DNA from: Eubacteriaceae bacterium
GTDB lineage: Bacteria > Bacillota > Clostridia > Lachnospirales > Lachnospiraceae
NCBI GenBank assembly: GCA_910574915.1
Contig: CAJTCR010000020.1
Coordinates: forward strand, 1-64,000
Length of the DNA: 64,000 bases
Direction: 5' to 3'
Every line of letters starts with the position of its first letter. The first letter of the stretch is position 1. A program made the position numbers and the translations under genes. The notes under the pieces were generated by a model, which was not told where the DNA came from, ran no database searches, and worked only from the letters and a program-made list of their open reading frames with translations. Positions 25,276-34,434 of this stretch are shown here, piece after piece.

Positions 25276-26475
25276 ATGTTTCAGTTTCATACGGTAGAAG
25301 AAGCACTTGCCGATTTGAAAAACGGAAAGATTATTTTGGTGACAGACGATCCAGACCGCGAAAATGAAGGCGATTTTATCTGTGCAGCAGAGTTTGCCAC
25401 AACGGAAAACGTGAATTTTATGGCGACCCACGGCAAAGGGCTGATCTGTATGCCGATGGCAAAAGAATTTGTGCAGCGGCTGCAAATCCCGCAGATGGTG
25501 CAGCAGAATACGGATAATCATGAAACCGCGTTTACGGTTTCCATCGACCATGTAAAGACGACGACGGGGATTTCCGCCGCAGAGCGGTCGGTTACGGCGA
25601 TGAGCTGTGTGGCAGACGATGCAAAGCCGGAGGATTTTCGAAGGCCGGGGCATATGTTTCCGCTTTTGGCAAAAGAAAACGGTGTCTTGGAGCGGCCGGG
25701 CCATACGGAAGCGACGGTAGACTTGTGCCGTCTTGCCGGGCTAAAGGAATGCGGGCTGTGCTGCGAGATTATGCGGGACGACGGCACGATGATGCGCAAG
25801 CAGGAGCTGATTGCGTTAGCAGAAAAATGGAATCTGACATTTATTACGATCAAAGACCTGCAAAATTACCGCAAATGCCATGAAAAGCTGGTAGAGCGGG
25901 TGACTGTGACAAAGATGCCTACAAAATACGGGGAATTTCTGGCATACGGCTTTATAAACCAGCTAAACGGAGAACATCATGTAGCGCTTGTCAAAGGAGA
26001 AATTGCAGACGGAACGGATGTGCTATGCCGGGTGCACTCAGAATGCCTGACTGGAGATACATTTGGCTCCCTGCGCTGTGACTGTGGACAGCAGTTTGCA
26101 GCCGCCATGACCCAGATTGAAAAAGAAGGGCGCGGCATCTTGTTATATATGCGCCAGGAAGGGCGCGGCATAGGCTTGATTAACAAGCTGCGTGCATACG
26201 AATTGCAGGAACAGGGAATGGACACGCTGGAAGCCAATCTTGCCCTTGGTTTTGAAGGAGATGAGAGGGAATACTATATCGGTGCACAGATCCTGCGCGA
26301 TCTGGGAGTAAAAAGTATGCGGCTTTTGACGAATAATCCAGATAAGGTATACCAGCTCTCTGAGTTTGGTATGGAGATCACCGCACGCGTGCCGATTCAG
26401 ATGGATGCAACGGCACATGACCTGTTTTATTTAAAGACGAAACAGGAACGGATGGGGCATATTTTAAGATATTAA
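25276..26475 (+). CDS. ribBA: Fused DHBP synthase / GTP cyclohydrolase II
   Basis: 399 residues. The N-terminal 3,4-dihydroxy-2-butanone 4-phosphate synthase domain (about 1-200) shows [11 protein letters not shown] and [11 protein letters not shown]. The C-terminal GTP cyclohydrolase II domain has zinc Cys at about 257, 268 and 270 ([15 protein letters not shown]) and the GTP loop RQEGRGIGL. It supplies both precursors of riboflavin. AGGAGG lies before the ATG. Confidence 0.97.
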   Translation: MFQFHTVEEALADLKNGKIILVTDDPDRENEGDFICAAEFATTENVNFMATHGKGLICMPMAKEFVQRLQIPQMVQQNTDNHETAFTVSIDHVKTTTGISAAERSVTAMSCVADDAKPEDFRRPGHMFPLLAKENGVLERPGHTEATVDLCRLAGLKECGLCCEIMRDDGTMMRKQELIALAEKWNLTFITIKDLQNYRKCHEKLVERVTVTKMPTKYGEFLAYGFINQLNGEHHVALVKGEIADGTDVLCRVHSECLTGDTFGSLRCDCGQQFAAAMTQIEKEGRGILLYMRQEGRGIGLINKLRAYELQEQGMDTLEANLALGFEGDEREYYIGAQILRDLGVKSMRLLTNNPDKVYQLSEFGMEITARVPIQMDATAHDLFYLKTKQERMGHILRY

Positions 26476-26525
26476 CAGTGCTTAAAAGCTTTAAATAAAA
26501 AGGAACACAGAAAGGAAAAGAAATT

Positions 26526-26993
26526 ATGAAAACATTAGAAGGGAAACTTGTATCAAAAGGGATCAAAGTCGGCATCGTAGCGGCACGTTTTAATGAGTTT
26601 ATCACATCGAAGCTGATCGGCGGCGCTATGGACGGGCTGATCCGCCACGATGTACGTGACGAGGACGTGGAAGTGGCATGGGTGCCGGGAGCGTTTGAAA
26701 TCCCTCTGATTGCGTCCAAAATGGCAAAAAGCGGAAAGTATGATGCTCTGATCTGCCTGGGTGCGGTAATCCGCGGGTCAACAAGCCATTATGATTATGT
26801 GTGCAACGAAGTGTCAAAGGGCATTGCGGCAGTTTCGCTGGAAAGCGGGATACCTGTGATGTTTGGCATATTAACGACCGAAAATATCGAGCAGGCGATC
26901 GAAAGAGCGGGAACAAAAGCGGGAAATAAAGGATATGACTGTGCACTTGGGGCGATTGAGATGGTGAACTTGATTCGGGAAATTGAGGGCTGA
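26526..26993 (+). CDS. ribH: 6,7-dimethyl-8-ribityllumazine synthase
   Basis: 155 residues, standard for the family. Signatures are [40 protein letters not shown] (with the catalytic His) and [17 protein letters not shown]. It condenses the butanone phosphate with the ribitylaminouracil, and RibE then finishes riboflavin. It is the last biosynthetic gene of the operon. A toxin-antitoxin pair begins 5 bp after its stop. Confidence 0.97.
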   Translation: MKTLEGKLVSKGIKVGIVAARFNEFITSKLIGGAMDGLIRHDVRDEDVEVAWVPGAFEIPLIASKMAKSGKYDALICLGAVIRGSTSHYDYVCNEVSKGIAAVSLESGIPVMFGILTTENIEQAIERAGTKAGNKGYDCALGAIEMVNLIREIEG

Positions 26994-26998
26994 TCGGT

Positions 26999-27274
26999 AT
27001 GGCAGTAATTCAGATGGAAATGCCAGAGGAAATGGCATCTTTTGTTCTGTCTTCTGATAAAGAGGAACAGCTTAAAAGAAATGCAATGATGCTTTATCCA
27101 TATGTGCATGATGGGATTATTTCACATGGGCGTGCCGCAGAAATATTGGGGATTTATAAAATGGATCTGATTGTACTATATGGAAGTCTGGGAATCCCAT
27201 ATATAGAAATGACAGACGAAGAAATAGAAGAAGAATTATCGGTTGTTCATGCACTAAAGGAAGCGATGGCATGA
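26999..27274 (+). CDS. UPF0175-family antitoxin-like protein
   Basis: 91 residues. The middle part (SHGRAAEILGIYKMDLIVLYGSLGIPYIEMTDEEIEEEL) is the ribbon-helix-helix-like UPF0175 pattern, known as the partner of DUF3368 PIN toxins. It would bind DNA and neutralise the toxin. No separate promoter is visible. GAGGG lies at the ribH stop, so translation is probably coupled to the riboflavin operon. Its stop overlaps the toxin start by 4 bp (ATGA). Confidence 0.85.
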   Translation: MAVIQMEMPEEMASFVLSSDKEEQLKRNAMMLYPYVHDGIISHGRAAEILGIYKMDLIVLYGSLGIPYIEMTDEEIEEELSVVHALKEAMA

Positions 27275-27774
27275 TTGTGATTTCAGATACAACTCCAATT
27301 ATTTCTTTACTGAAAGCAAATCATTTGGAACTGCTTGAAAAACTGTACGGAAATGTGCTTATACCAGAAGCAGTGTATCAGGAGCTGACAAGTAATCCGG
27401 CTTATGAAAAGGAAGCGGAAATCGTTAAAATGGCTAAATTTCTTTCTTCTGTAACAGTAGAAAATAAAAAAACTGTTAGGGCTTTAAGAAATGTTACAGG
27501 GCTTGATATCGGAGAGAGTGAAGCGCTTATTTTGTATGACGAGCAGAAGGAAGATCTGTTGCTGATAGATGAGCGAAAGGGTAGAAATGTTGCGAAACAG
27601 CGAAAAGTCAAATATATAGGTACGGCTGGTATTTTAATGTTAGCATATGATTTAGGTCTGATGGAACAAGCGGAGATAAAAAATTGTATGAATGCAATGC
27701 TTGAGAGTCAGATTAGGTTAGATACGAAAATATGTAATCTTATATTAAAACATGCAGGGATAGATGTTTCATAG
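27271..27774 (+). CDS. DUF3368 PIN-domain toxin-like nuclease
   Basis: 167 residues. The PIN core acids are visible: IVISDTTPIISLLKA (first Asp), the central Glu of DIGESEALIL, and LLLIDERKGRNVA (later Asp). DUF3368 proteins with a UPF0175 partner form type II toxin-antitoxin modules in which the PIN enzyme would cut RNA. The gene overlaps the antitoxin by 4 bp and ends before a strong terminator. Codon use is more AT-rich than in the rib genes, which suggests later acquisition. Confidence 0.87.
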   Translation: MIVISDTTPIISLLKANHLELLEKLYGNVLIPEAVYQELTSNPAYEKEAEIVKMAKFLSSVTVENKKTVRALRNVTGLDIGESEALILYDEQKEDLLLIDERKGRNVAKQRKVKYIGTAGILMLAYDLGLMEQAEIKNCMNAMLESQIRLDTKICNLILKHAGIDVS

Positions 27775-27785
27775 CGAACAGAGAA

Positions 27786-27832
27786 CAAGGGAGTATTCCA
27801 GAACACCGGAATACTCCCTTGCTTTATAAGCT
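27786..27832. terminator. Terminator of the rib/toxin operon
   Basis: CAAGGGAGTATTCC pairs perfectly with GGAATACTCCCTTG (27786-27821), followed by CTTTATAAG. It separates the convergent aldo/keto reductase gene. Confidence 0.85.
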
Positions 27833-27841
27833 CCTTGGTTT

Positions 27842-28981
27842 TTAGAAAGAAGCTGCCTGTAATTTTTTATGAAAATCTGCCATCGCCTCAGAGATCTTGA
27901 TTTGCTGCGGGCAAACAGCTTCGCAGCTCTTGCAGCCGATACAGGCAGACGGGTGTTTTTCTTCTGGTTCTGCCATAAGCGCCATCGGCGCGATAAATCC
28001 GCCGCCGGTAAAGCAGTGCTCGTTGTACAGCTTAAGCAGCATTGGGATATCGAGTCCTTTTGGACAGTGTGCGGTGCAGTAGCGGCAGGCGGTACATGGA
28101 AGGATGTTCTTTATCATGTCGTCTGCGATGCCAAGCAGTGCTGTAAGTTCCTGTTCGTTCAGTCTCTTGTCTGCTTCAAACGTCTGTATATTATCTGCAA
28201 GCTGCTCCATGCTGGACATGCCCGAAAGGATCATTGTCACCCCTTCGATTCCTTGCAGGAAGCGGAATGACCATGCCGGAATCTTCTCGTCAGGGCGCAT
28301 TGCTTGCAGCTTTTGTGCAGCATCTGCGGAGACAGAGGCGAGCTTCCCGCCGCGCAAAGGCTCCATAACCCATACCGGAATCTGGTGTTTGTTTAATAAC
28401 GCTGTCTTTTCTTTTGCATTTTGGAAAGACCAGTCGATCCAGTTTAACTGAATCTGGGCAAATTCCATATGTGCGCCGTAAGCATCCAAAAACCGTTTCA
28501 TAATGTCGCAGTCTCCGTGCGCAGAAAAACCAAGATGGCGGATTCTGCCGTTTTCCTTCTGCTTCATCAGATAATCGAAAATACCGTATTTTGGGTCGAG
28601 ATAGGCATCAATATTCATTTCACACACATTGTGGAACAAATAAAAATCGAAATATTCCACGCCGCATTTTTGAAGCTGCTGCTCAAAAATCGTCTCTACC
28701 TTATCCATATTAGACAGGTCATAGCCCGGAAATTTGGTGGCAAGATAGTAGCTCTCCCTTGGATATTTGCTGAGCACACGCCCGATTACAGTCTCGGAAT
28801 TGCCGTTATGGTAGCCCCATGCAGTATCGTAATAGTTGACGCCGTGTTCCATAGCGAATGCAACCATTTTTGCGGTTTCTGCCTCGTCGATCTCAGAAAG
28901 GTTGTCTCCTGTCGCCGGAAGGCGCATGGCACCCAGTCCGAGAGCGGATAAGCGCAGGTCTTGAAAATCCTTGTATACCAT
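27842..28981 (-). CDS. Aldo/keto reductase with C-terminal 2[4Fe-4S] ferredoxin domain
   Basis: 379 residues. An AKR barrel (about 1-290) shows LGLGAMRLP, the catalytic Tyr in NYYDTAWGYHNGNSE and LATKFPG. A C-terminal ferredoxin-type segment has CTACRYCTAHCP (about 296-307) and CIGCKSCEAVCP (about 347-358), enough for two [4Fe-4S] clusters. This fused form is common in anaerobes and is thought to pass electrons between an Fe-S carrier and a carbonyl substrate. The substrate is unknown. AGAGGTGAA lies before the ATG. Confidence 0.93.
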   Translation of the reverse strand: MVYKDFQDLRLSALGLGAMRLPATGDNLSEIDEAETAKMVAFAMEHGVNYYDTAWGYHNGNSETVIGRVLSKYPRESYYLATKFPGYDLSNMDKVETIFEQQLQKCGVEYFDFYLFHNVCEMNIDAYLDPKYGIFDYLMKQKENGRIRHLGFSAHGDCDIMKRFLDAYGAHMEFAQIQLNWIDWSFQNAKEKTALLNKHQIPVWVMEPLRGGKLASVSADAAQKLQAMRPDEKIPAWSFRFLQGIEGVTMILSGMSSMEQLADNIQTFEADKRLNEQELTALLGIADDMIKNILPCTACRYCTAHCPKGLDIPMLLKLYNEHCFTGGGFIAPMALMAEPEEKHPSACIGCKSCEAVCPQQIKISEAMADFHKKLQAASF

Positions 28982-29032
28982 TGAAACTTCACCTCTTTCT
29001 TTTTATTTTAAATAGTTATGGAACTTATACAA

Positions 29033-30829
29033 TTATCGAAAGCTTTTAATCCATGCAATTAAAGAATCATGATACACATTTGCCTCGACGTCTCTGCGCA
29101 TCTGGTCTGTAACAGGCCCGTTTTTCTCCATAATAGCAAGAATCGCTTCCTGAAGCCCTGCAATCTTTCCGTTTTCAAAATCCTGGGAATGTGCTGGCTC
29201 CGTTTGCTGTGGCGTCACAGGAGCGGCATTTTTGGTGTCTGCGCTGCTGGCAGCAGCATTGTCGGCACCAGTGTCAGTGCGGGTTGCAGTATTGTCTGTT
29301 GCAGCGCATTTCGGATCGTTTGCAGTATTATTAGCTGCATGATTTTCTGTATTGTTAGAAACAGCGTTAGTTTCGTTAGCTGTCTGTGCCGTATTGCCAG
29401 ATCCGGTGCTGTCTGCGTGGGCAACTGCTTTTACAGGCGGTACATGTAAGGCGTCCGGCATCACAGCATTGTCACTGCCCGGCAGTACCGGAAGCCAGAT
29501 GTCGCCGCTGTTTGCTTTAATGTTTACTACAATATTTCCGCCGTTCACAGATACTTTTTCACCGGACAGTGCGCCGATATATTCTGCGGCGTCTCCGGCA
29601 CGCAGCGTCATTACAAAATCGCTGTCATCATTGTTTACCGTGACAATCACAGACTGTCCGTTATAGTTTCTGGAATATGCATACTGGCGGTTGGTTAGCA
29701 GCAGTTCCTTATAATCGCCGTAGGAGAGCGCCGGCGTATTCTGTCGGATGGTTCCTAACGCGGCAATCAGCTTTGTGCAGGAATTCGATGAAACAGCGCC
29801 TGCATAATCGGAAAGGGACAGTGCAGGGCGCAGGGAATCATCTGAAAAACGCTCTTTTCTGCCTTCGATGCCAAATTCGGAACCATAGTAAACAGACGGT
29901 ACGCCAGGCAGTGTATACATCAGGATGTGTACCGGAGTAAAATGTGCTTTGTTATTCAGTTTTGTGTAAATGCGTTCCACATCATGGTTGTCCACAAAGT
30001 TGTAAAGCTTTAACCCGTCTGGACGGCTGCCGCCCATTTCGTACAGGCGCTTTACCGTATGTGCGATCTCAAAATAGTTGTGGTCATTGTGACCGGAATA
30101 AAGCGCTTTGTGCAGGTTATAATTCGTTACTGAGTGGAGGGTGCCTTCATTTACCCAGCGGGTATAATCGCCGTGGATCACTTCGCCCATCAGCCAGAAA
30201 TCCGGTTTTACTTCGTTTGCGACATGGCGCAGTGCTTTCATATATTCAAAATCCAATACATCCGCAGCGTCCAGGCGGATGCCGTCGATATCAAATTCGC
30301 TGACCCAGAAACGAATCACGTCGCAGATATAGTCTCTGACAGCCGGATTATGCTGGTTTAATTTTACGAGCAGGTTATATCCGCCCCAGTTTTCATAAGA
30401 AAAACCGTCGTTGTATTCGTTGTTTCCCCAGAAATTTACGTTGCAGTACCAGTCTTTGTACTGGGAATTTTCCCTGTTTTTCTTAATATCCTGGAATGCG
30501 AAAAAATCACGTCCCGTATGGTTAAATACGCCGTCTAAAATCACGCGGATTCCCTGCTCATGGCATTTTGCCACAAAATCAGCAAGGTCGTCATTGGTGC
30601 CAAGCCGGCTGTCCAGCTTTTTATAGTCCGTCGTCTCGTAGCCATGCCCTACGGATTCAAAAAGAGGGCCGATATAGATCGCATTGCAGCCAATCTCTTT
30701 GATGTGTGTGATCCAGGGAATCAATGATTGCAGACGGTGTTGTGGTGCCTCGTAGTGATTTTCCTTCGGCGCTCCGGTAAGCCCTAACGGATAAATGTGA
30801 TAAAACACAGCTTCATCATACCATGCCAT
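29033..30829 (-). CDS. GH13 alpha-amylase-family enzyme with unusual Asn/Thr/Ala-rich linker
   Basis: 598 residues without signal peptide. The catalytic barrel carries DGVFNHTG, DGIRLDAADV (nucleophile Asp, about 187), LMGEV (acid Glu, about 216) and NFVDNHDVER (about 277-286). It resembles cytoplasmic maltodextrin-acting GH13 enzymes. A beta domain ends near 455. A low-complexity stretch rich in Asn, Thr and Ala (about 470-550) joins a short helical C-terminal module of about 45 residues (KIAGLQEAILAIMEKNGPV). Such linkers are typical of secreted proteins and odd for a cytoplasmic one. GGAGG lies before the ATG. It likely degrades alpha-glucans inside the cell. Confidence 0.9.
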   Translation of the reverse strand: MAWYDEAVFYHIYPLGLTGAPKENHYEAPQHRLQSLIPWITHIKEIGCNAIYIGPLFESVGHGYETTDYKKLDSRLGTNDDLADFVAKCHEQGIRVILDGVFNHTGRDFFAFQDIKKNRENSQYKDWYCNVNFWGNNEYNDGFSYENWGGYNLLVKLNQHNPAVRDYICDVIRFWVSEFDIDGIRLDAADVLDFEYMKALRHVANEVKPDFWLMGEVIHGDYTRWVNEGTLHSVTNYNLHKALYSGHNDHNYFEIAHTVKRLYEMGGSRPDGLKLYNFVDNHDVERIYTKLNNKAHFTPVHILMYTLPGVPSVYYGSEFGIEGRKERFSDDSLRPALSLSDYAGAVSSNSCTKLIAALGTIRQNTPALSYGDYKELLLTNRQYAYSRNYNGQSVIVTVNNDDSDFVMTLRAGDAAEYIGALSGEKVSVNGGNIVVNIKANSGDIWLPVLPGSDNAVMPDALHVPPVKAVAHADSTGSGNTAQTANETNAVSNNTENHAANNTANDPKCAATDNTATRTDTGADNAAASSADTKNAAPVTPQQTEPAHSQDFENGKIAGLQEAILAIMEKNGPVTDQMRRDVEANVYHDSLIAWIKSFR

Positions 30830-30900
30830 ATGTAAACCTCCTAAAATTGTTTTCGTTATTTAATTTATTCGCTGCTGGCAAATTGCTGCCACTGCGTTTT

Positions 30901-30929
30901 ATTTTAGCATGAAAAAGGGGGATGTTCAA
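30901..30929 (-). promoter_or_regulatory. Promoter of the GH13 gene
   Basis: Minus strand TTGAAC (30924-30929), 17-bp spacer ending in TGC (extended -10), TAAAAT (30901-30906). Confidence 0.65.
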
Positions 30930-30964
30930 TCATTTATTTTGATATAGGTATTGTGGTGGCCTGC

Positions 30965-30993
30965 TTGACAAATTAGGGGAGGCGGTATATGGT
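30965..30993 (+). promoter_or_regulatory. Possible promoter of the TRIC-type channel gene
   Basis: TTGACA (30965-30970), 17-bp spacer, TATGGT (30988-30993), 41 bp before the ATG. The -35 box is perfect and the -10 box weak. Confidence 0.5.
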
Positions 30994-31034
30994 AGTTACT
31001 GTTTAGAAAGAAAAAATTTAGAAAGCAGGACGTT

Positions 31035-31679
31035 ATGAATTATTTGGATATGTTTATTTTTGGTATGGAAATAATCGGGACAGTGGCATTTGCTTCTTCT
31101 GGAGCCATGCTTGCGATTCAAAAAGAAATGGATCTGTTTGGAGTAGGTGTACTGGGGGTTACCACATCTGTCGGCGGAGGTATGATCCGTGATTTAATAC
31201 TTGGTATCATCCCGCCGCTGATGTTTCAAAAGCCGGTATATACCGTAACGGCGATTGTGACCTCCATGCTGCTGTTTGTGATTATTTCGGTAAAGCGAAA
31301 TTTGAAAAACGATAAAATTACGGCGGCATATAATAAAATTATGCTGATTTTTGATACGATCGGGCTTGGCATCTTTACGGTAACCGGGATGAACACCGCA
31401 AAAAATGCCGGTTATGACCAGACGTTTTTACTGATCTTTGTAGGCGTGATTACCGGCGTAGGAGGCGGGCTTTTGCGGGATATTATGGCACAGGAAAAGC
31501 CTTATATCTTAACCAAACATATTTATGCGTGTGCATCCGTGCTGGGTGCGGTGGTATGCGTATGTTTAAACGTTATCCTGGATGATCTGGCGTCTATGGC
31601 GGCTGGACTATTTGTTGTTGTGCTTGTAAGGGTTTTTGCCACCCATTATCGCTGGAACCTTCCAAAAATAAAAAGCTAG
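31035..31679 (+). CDS. TRIC-type cation channel family protein (UPF0126)
   Basis: 214 residues with about seven membrane helices. It contains two copies of the family unit: FASSGAMLAIQKEMDLFGVGVLGVTTSVGGGMIRDLI and IFTVTGMNTAKNAG...GVITGVGGGLLRDIM. The GGGxxRD motifs are typical of bacterial TRIC homologues (PF03458), which form trimeric potassium-permeable pores. AGCAGGACG precedes the ATG. The TAG stop lies in the first bases of an inserted repeat element (C-TA-G at 31676-31679), so the present C-terminus (KIKS) may be shorter than the original. Confidence 0.9.
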   Translation: MNYLDMFIFGMEIIGTVAFASSGAMLAIQKEMDLFGVGVLGVTTSVGGGMIRDLILGIIPPLMFQKPVYTVTAIVTSMLLFVIISVKRNLKNDKITAAYNKIMLIFDTIGLGIFTVTGMNTAKNAGYDQTFLLIFVGVITGVGGGLLRDIMAQEKPYILTKHIYACASVLGAVVCVCLNVILDDLASMAAGLFVVVLVRVFATHYRWNLPKIKS

Positions 31680-31838
31680 TACAGCGTTGCAGAAATAACA
31701 GTGAATACAGTGCACGTTATTTTTGTCAGTACAAGGCGGAGGAAGGAGGCGATGCCGGGTGCATCGTGGACTGACGACAACGCGGTGATGGCAGAAATAG
31801 CGGGTGCTGTATTCACTGTTATTTCTGCAATGCTGTAC
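31679..31838. mobile_element. MITE-like element, family 1, copy A
   Basis: 160 bp with long imperfect terminal inverted repeats starting GTACAGCGTTGCAGAAATAA and ending in its inverse (...TTATTTCTGCAATGCTGTAC). It is flanked by TA on both sides within C-TA-...-TA-G, as left by IS630/mariner-type insertion in CTAG. It has no reading frame of its own. The same 160-bp element lies inverted at 41420-41579. Confidence 0.85.
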
Positions 31839-31849
31839 TAGTACCGCAG

Positions 31850-31958
31850 CAAATAAACAAACCATATCAAGTTTGCTTTTGTAGCACTTACAAAGAACAG
31901 CCGGGAGAGGGAACTGACGCAGCCAGACCGTGTCAATCCCCTCTCCCAGCGTCCCTTT
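31850..31958 (-). repeat. Repeat family C, copy
   Basis: On the minus strand it reads AAGGGACGCTGGGAGAGGGGA, a loop, then TCCCTCTCCCGGCTGTTCTT and the tail GTAAGTGCTACAAAAGC, GATATGGTTTG. The arms form an imperfect palindrome. It directly follows MITE copy A and lies behind the chemoreceptor gene. Confidence 0.75.
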
Positions 31959-31987
31959 ATGAAAAAAACCAACACATATATCCCCAG

Positions 31988-33991
31988 CTATCTTCCCTCT
32001 GCCGCAAGTGTAAACTGCTCTACAAGCTGCTTCAATGCAGATGCCTCAGCAGATAACTGCTCGCTTGCCGCGGCACCCTGCTGCGCAGTAGCGCTGTTGC
32101 TTTGCACGACGGCTGAGATTTGGTTGATTCCTTCGGAAATCTGAGAGACAGCCTCAGACTGTTCGCTGGAAACGGTCGAAATATTATCTATCGAAGCGGT
32201 TACAGAATGGATGCTTTTTACAACTTCCTGCAACACATCTGCGGTCTGCTGGGCAATCTTAGTACCGGTTTCGACAGCGGCTGCGGAATGTTCAATCAGT
32301 GTGGATGTATTTTTAGCAGCTTCTGCGGATTTGCTTGCAAGGCTGCTGACCTCTTCTGCAACGACGGCAAATCCTTTTCCGGCTTCTCCAGCGCGTGCCG
32401 CTTCTACGGCTGCATTCAGAGCCAGTATGTTGGTCTGGAATGCGATATCGTCAATCGTCTTAAGTATGATTTCAATTTCATCGGAACAGGTTTTGATTTT
32501 GTCCATAGCTTCCATCAGGTTCTGCATCTGATTGCTGCACAGAGAAACAGCTTCTCCTGCATGATGGGTCTGGTTGCGCACTTCAAATGCTTCTTTGGAC
32601 GTATCTTTTACGTCATTGGATATAATATTCATCCGTTCGGCAAGCTGCTGGACAGATCCAGACTGTTCGGCAGTGCCTTCGCTCAGTGTCTGCGCACTTA
32701 CGGAGAGCTGACTGCTTGCCGACGATACCTGGTTTGCGGAGTGGCTGACCTGGTGCATAATTGCGTTTAACTGTAATTTCATATGGCGCATAGCATGTAA
32801 AATATCCTGAAAACTGCCTGCATAAATATCTTCATGCTCTGTATGTATATCCAGGTTCCGGTTTGCAAGCTCGTTCAGCAGGTAGCTGATATCGTGGATG
32901 ACAAGCCCAAGCCCTTCTACGAGGGAAGCGGCGGATGAGGTCAGCATCCCGGTTTCGTCCTTGTTTTTGATTTTTGGAATCGGTGTTTCCAAATCGCCTT
33001 CTACAAGCATCTGCATACGTTTGGCACATGCCTTCATTGGCTTTCCGATGTTGTTTGCCAGCAGCAGTGCGGTGATCATGGAAATCAGGACAGAGACGGC
33101 GATAACGGCAATATTAATGGTCATAGCTTTGTATGCCGCGTCCAGATAATTACTCTGAGGAGCTGTGACTGCAATACTCCAGCCGTCTGTACCTGGTACA
33201 GGGGCATAAGCGATAAACATCTTTTGCTCTCTGGTATTTTTGTCGTCCTGTGTGAGTGTAACATAGCTGCCAAAGCCGTTTTCGCCTTTGCGCATCTGTG
33301 CATGGATTTCGGCAAGCTCTTTTAGCGAAGCGTTATCTGTGGCTTCTGCTTCGATGTTTTGAACCGTGATCGTATCAAGTGTAACATCGGCGATGGTGCT
33401 GCCGGATTTATTAATCATATAGGCTCGGCTGTGATCTCCGATAGAAATAGAAGATACAATATCATTTAAAAAGGTTTCTTCCGGGACAAAATATACAGCC
33501 CCAACGATGGATGAACCGTAAATCCCATCAGAATAAAGCGGCGCGGCAGCCATAAGGGACAGTTCTCCGGTGATTTTACTGATCAGTGGTTCGGATACAT
33601 ACAGATTGCCCTGTAGCGCCTGTCTGACATATTCGCGGTCGGAATAGTCTTTTCCGTCAAAAATGCTGTGTCCGTTCAGGCCAATAATATTCCCGCGCTG
33701 GAATTGGTGCATATTGCAGCGTTCCTCAATCAGCTTTTGTTTTTCCTCCAGCGGCACATTCGGGTCTGAAAGCTGCGGGATACAGCCTGCATCCATAGCA
33801 GCATTTTTATATGCCGTCAGTTCCTGCTCCACGCGTTCTGCCGCTAAGACAGCGGTTGTACGCATCATGTTTTCTACGGTGGACAAGGTGCTTCGGTAAC
33901 TTGGAATAATGCCTGATAGTCCGGCTGCCATCAGTGAGATTACAATGGTCAGCATAAGACATACTGTGATTTTGGTGCGAATGCTTTTCAT
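31988..33991 (-). CDS. Methyl-accepting chemotaxis protein
   Basis: 667 residues from [20 protein letters not shown], with GGAG upstream; a longer in-frame start adds an unlikely N-terminus. A first membrane helix (about 8-28) precedes a periplasm-side dCache-like sensor (about 35-275) with [24 protein letters not shown] second helix (about 285-308) leads to HAMP (about 309-362) and the MCP signalling domain with the hairpin tip [32 protein letters not shown]. It would signal to CheA/CheW. No che or flagellar genes lie nearby. The ligand is unknown. Confidence 0.93.
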   Translation of the reverse strand: MKSIRTKITVCLMLTIVISLMAAGLSGIIPSYRSTLSTVENMMRTTAVLAAERVEQELTAYKNAAMDAGCIPQLSDPNVPLEEKQKLIEERCNMHQFQRGNIIGLNGHSIFDGKDYSDREYVRQALQGNLYVSEPLISKITGELSLMAAAPLYSDGIYGSSIVGAVYFVPEETFLNDIVSSISIGDHSRAYMINKSGSTIADVTLDTITVQNIEAEATDNASLKELAEIHAQMRKGENGFGSYVTLTQDDKNTREQKMFIAYAPVPGTDGWSIAVTAPQSNYLDAAYKAMTINIAVIAVSVLISMITALLLANNIGKPMKACAKRMQMLVEGDLETPIPKIKNKDETGMLTSSAASLVEGLGLVIHDISYLLNELANRNLDIHTEHEDIYAGSFQDILHAMRHMKLQLNAIMHQVSHSANQVSSASSQLSVSAQTLSEGTAEQSGSVQQLAERMNIISNDVKDTSKEAFEVRNQTHHAGEAVSLCSNQMQNLMEAMDKIKTCSDEIEIILKTIDDIAFQTNILALNAAVEAARAGEAGKGFAVVAEEVSSLASKSAEAAKNTSTLIEHSAAAVETGTKIAQQTADVLQEVVKSIHSVTASIDNISTVSSEQSEAVSQISEGINQISAVVQSNSATAQQGAAASEQLSAEASALKQLVEQFTLAAEGR

Positions 33992-34046
33992 AATTCTCGT
34001 ACTCCGTCTGAAATATTTTTTGGATAAAATGTCCAGTCTGTTAATA

Positions 34047-34075
34047 ATTTTATATGGTGCCGACATGTTTGTCAA
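34047..34075 (-). promoter_or_regulatory. Promoter of the chemoreceptor gene
   Basis: Minus strand TTGACA (34070-34075), 17-bp spacer, TAAAAT (34047-34052). It supports translation from 33991 and leaves a 5' leader of about 50 bp. Confidence 0.75.
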
Positions 34076-34106
34076 CTCTATATGTGCAACCGCAACTGGA
34101 TAATTT

Positions 34107-34249
34107 GTTACTATTCACAGCCTAAAGGCTGCTCATAGCAACAATTCGAGACGATATTTAGAGTCTGCTTTGCAAAATCACCCCTCATTCCTGAATCATG
34201 TTCTTACGAAATGCGCAGTTTATGCGCATTGCTGGCTGTAAATAGTAAC
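34107..34249. mobile_element. 143-bp MITE-like element with perfect 8-bp target duplication
   Basis: The ends GTTACTATTCACAGCC (34107-34122) and GGCTGTAAATAGTAAC (34234-34249) are inverse repeats (15 of 16). Directly outside both ends stands GATAATTT (34099-34106 and 34250-34257), a perfect 8-bp direct repeat. No coding capacity. It lies in the 360-bp gap between the divergent chemoreceptor and kinase genes. It is not related in sequence to the other repeat families here. Confidence 0.85.
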
Positions 34250-34434
34250 GATAATTTCCTATTATATGCGGCAATCGTTCGGTTACGAATGAACTTGTTT
34301 AAGAAGGGGAACTTGGTGTTTTTTACTTTTCTGTAAAATATTATACATTTTTTTAAAAAATTTCATTCTTTTTGATGACAAATGACCAAAAAAATAGTAA
34401 CATAAGGGTATCAATAAATATTGGGAGGTGCCTA

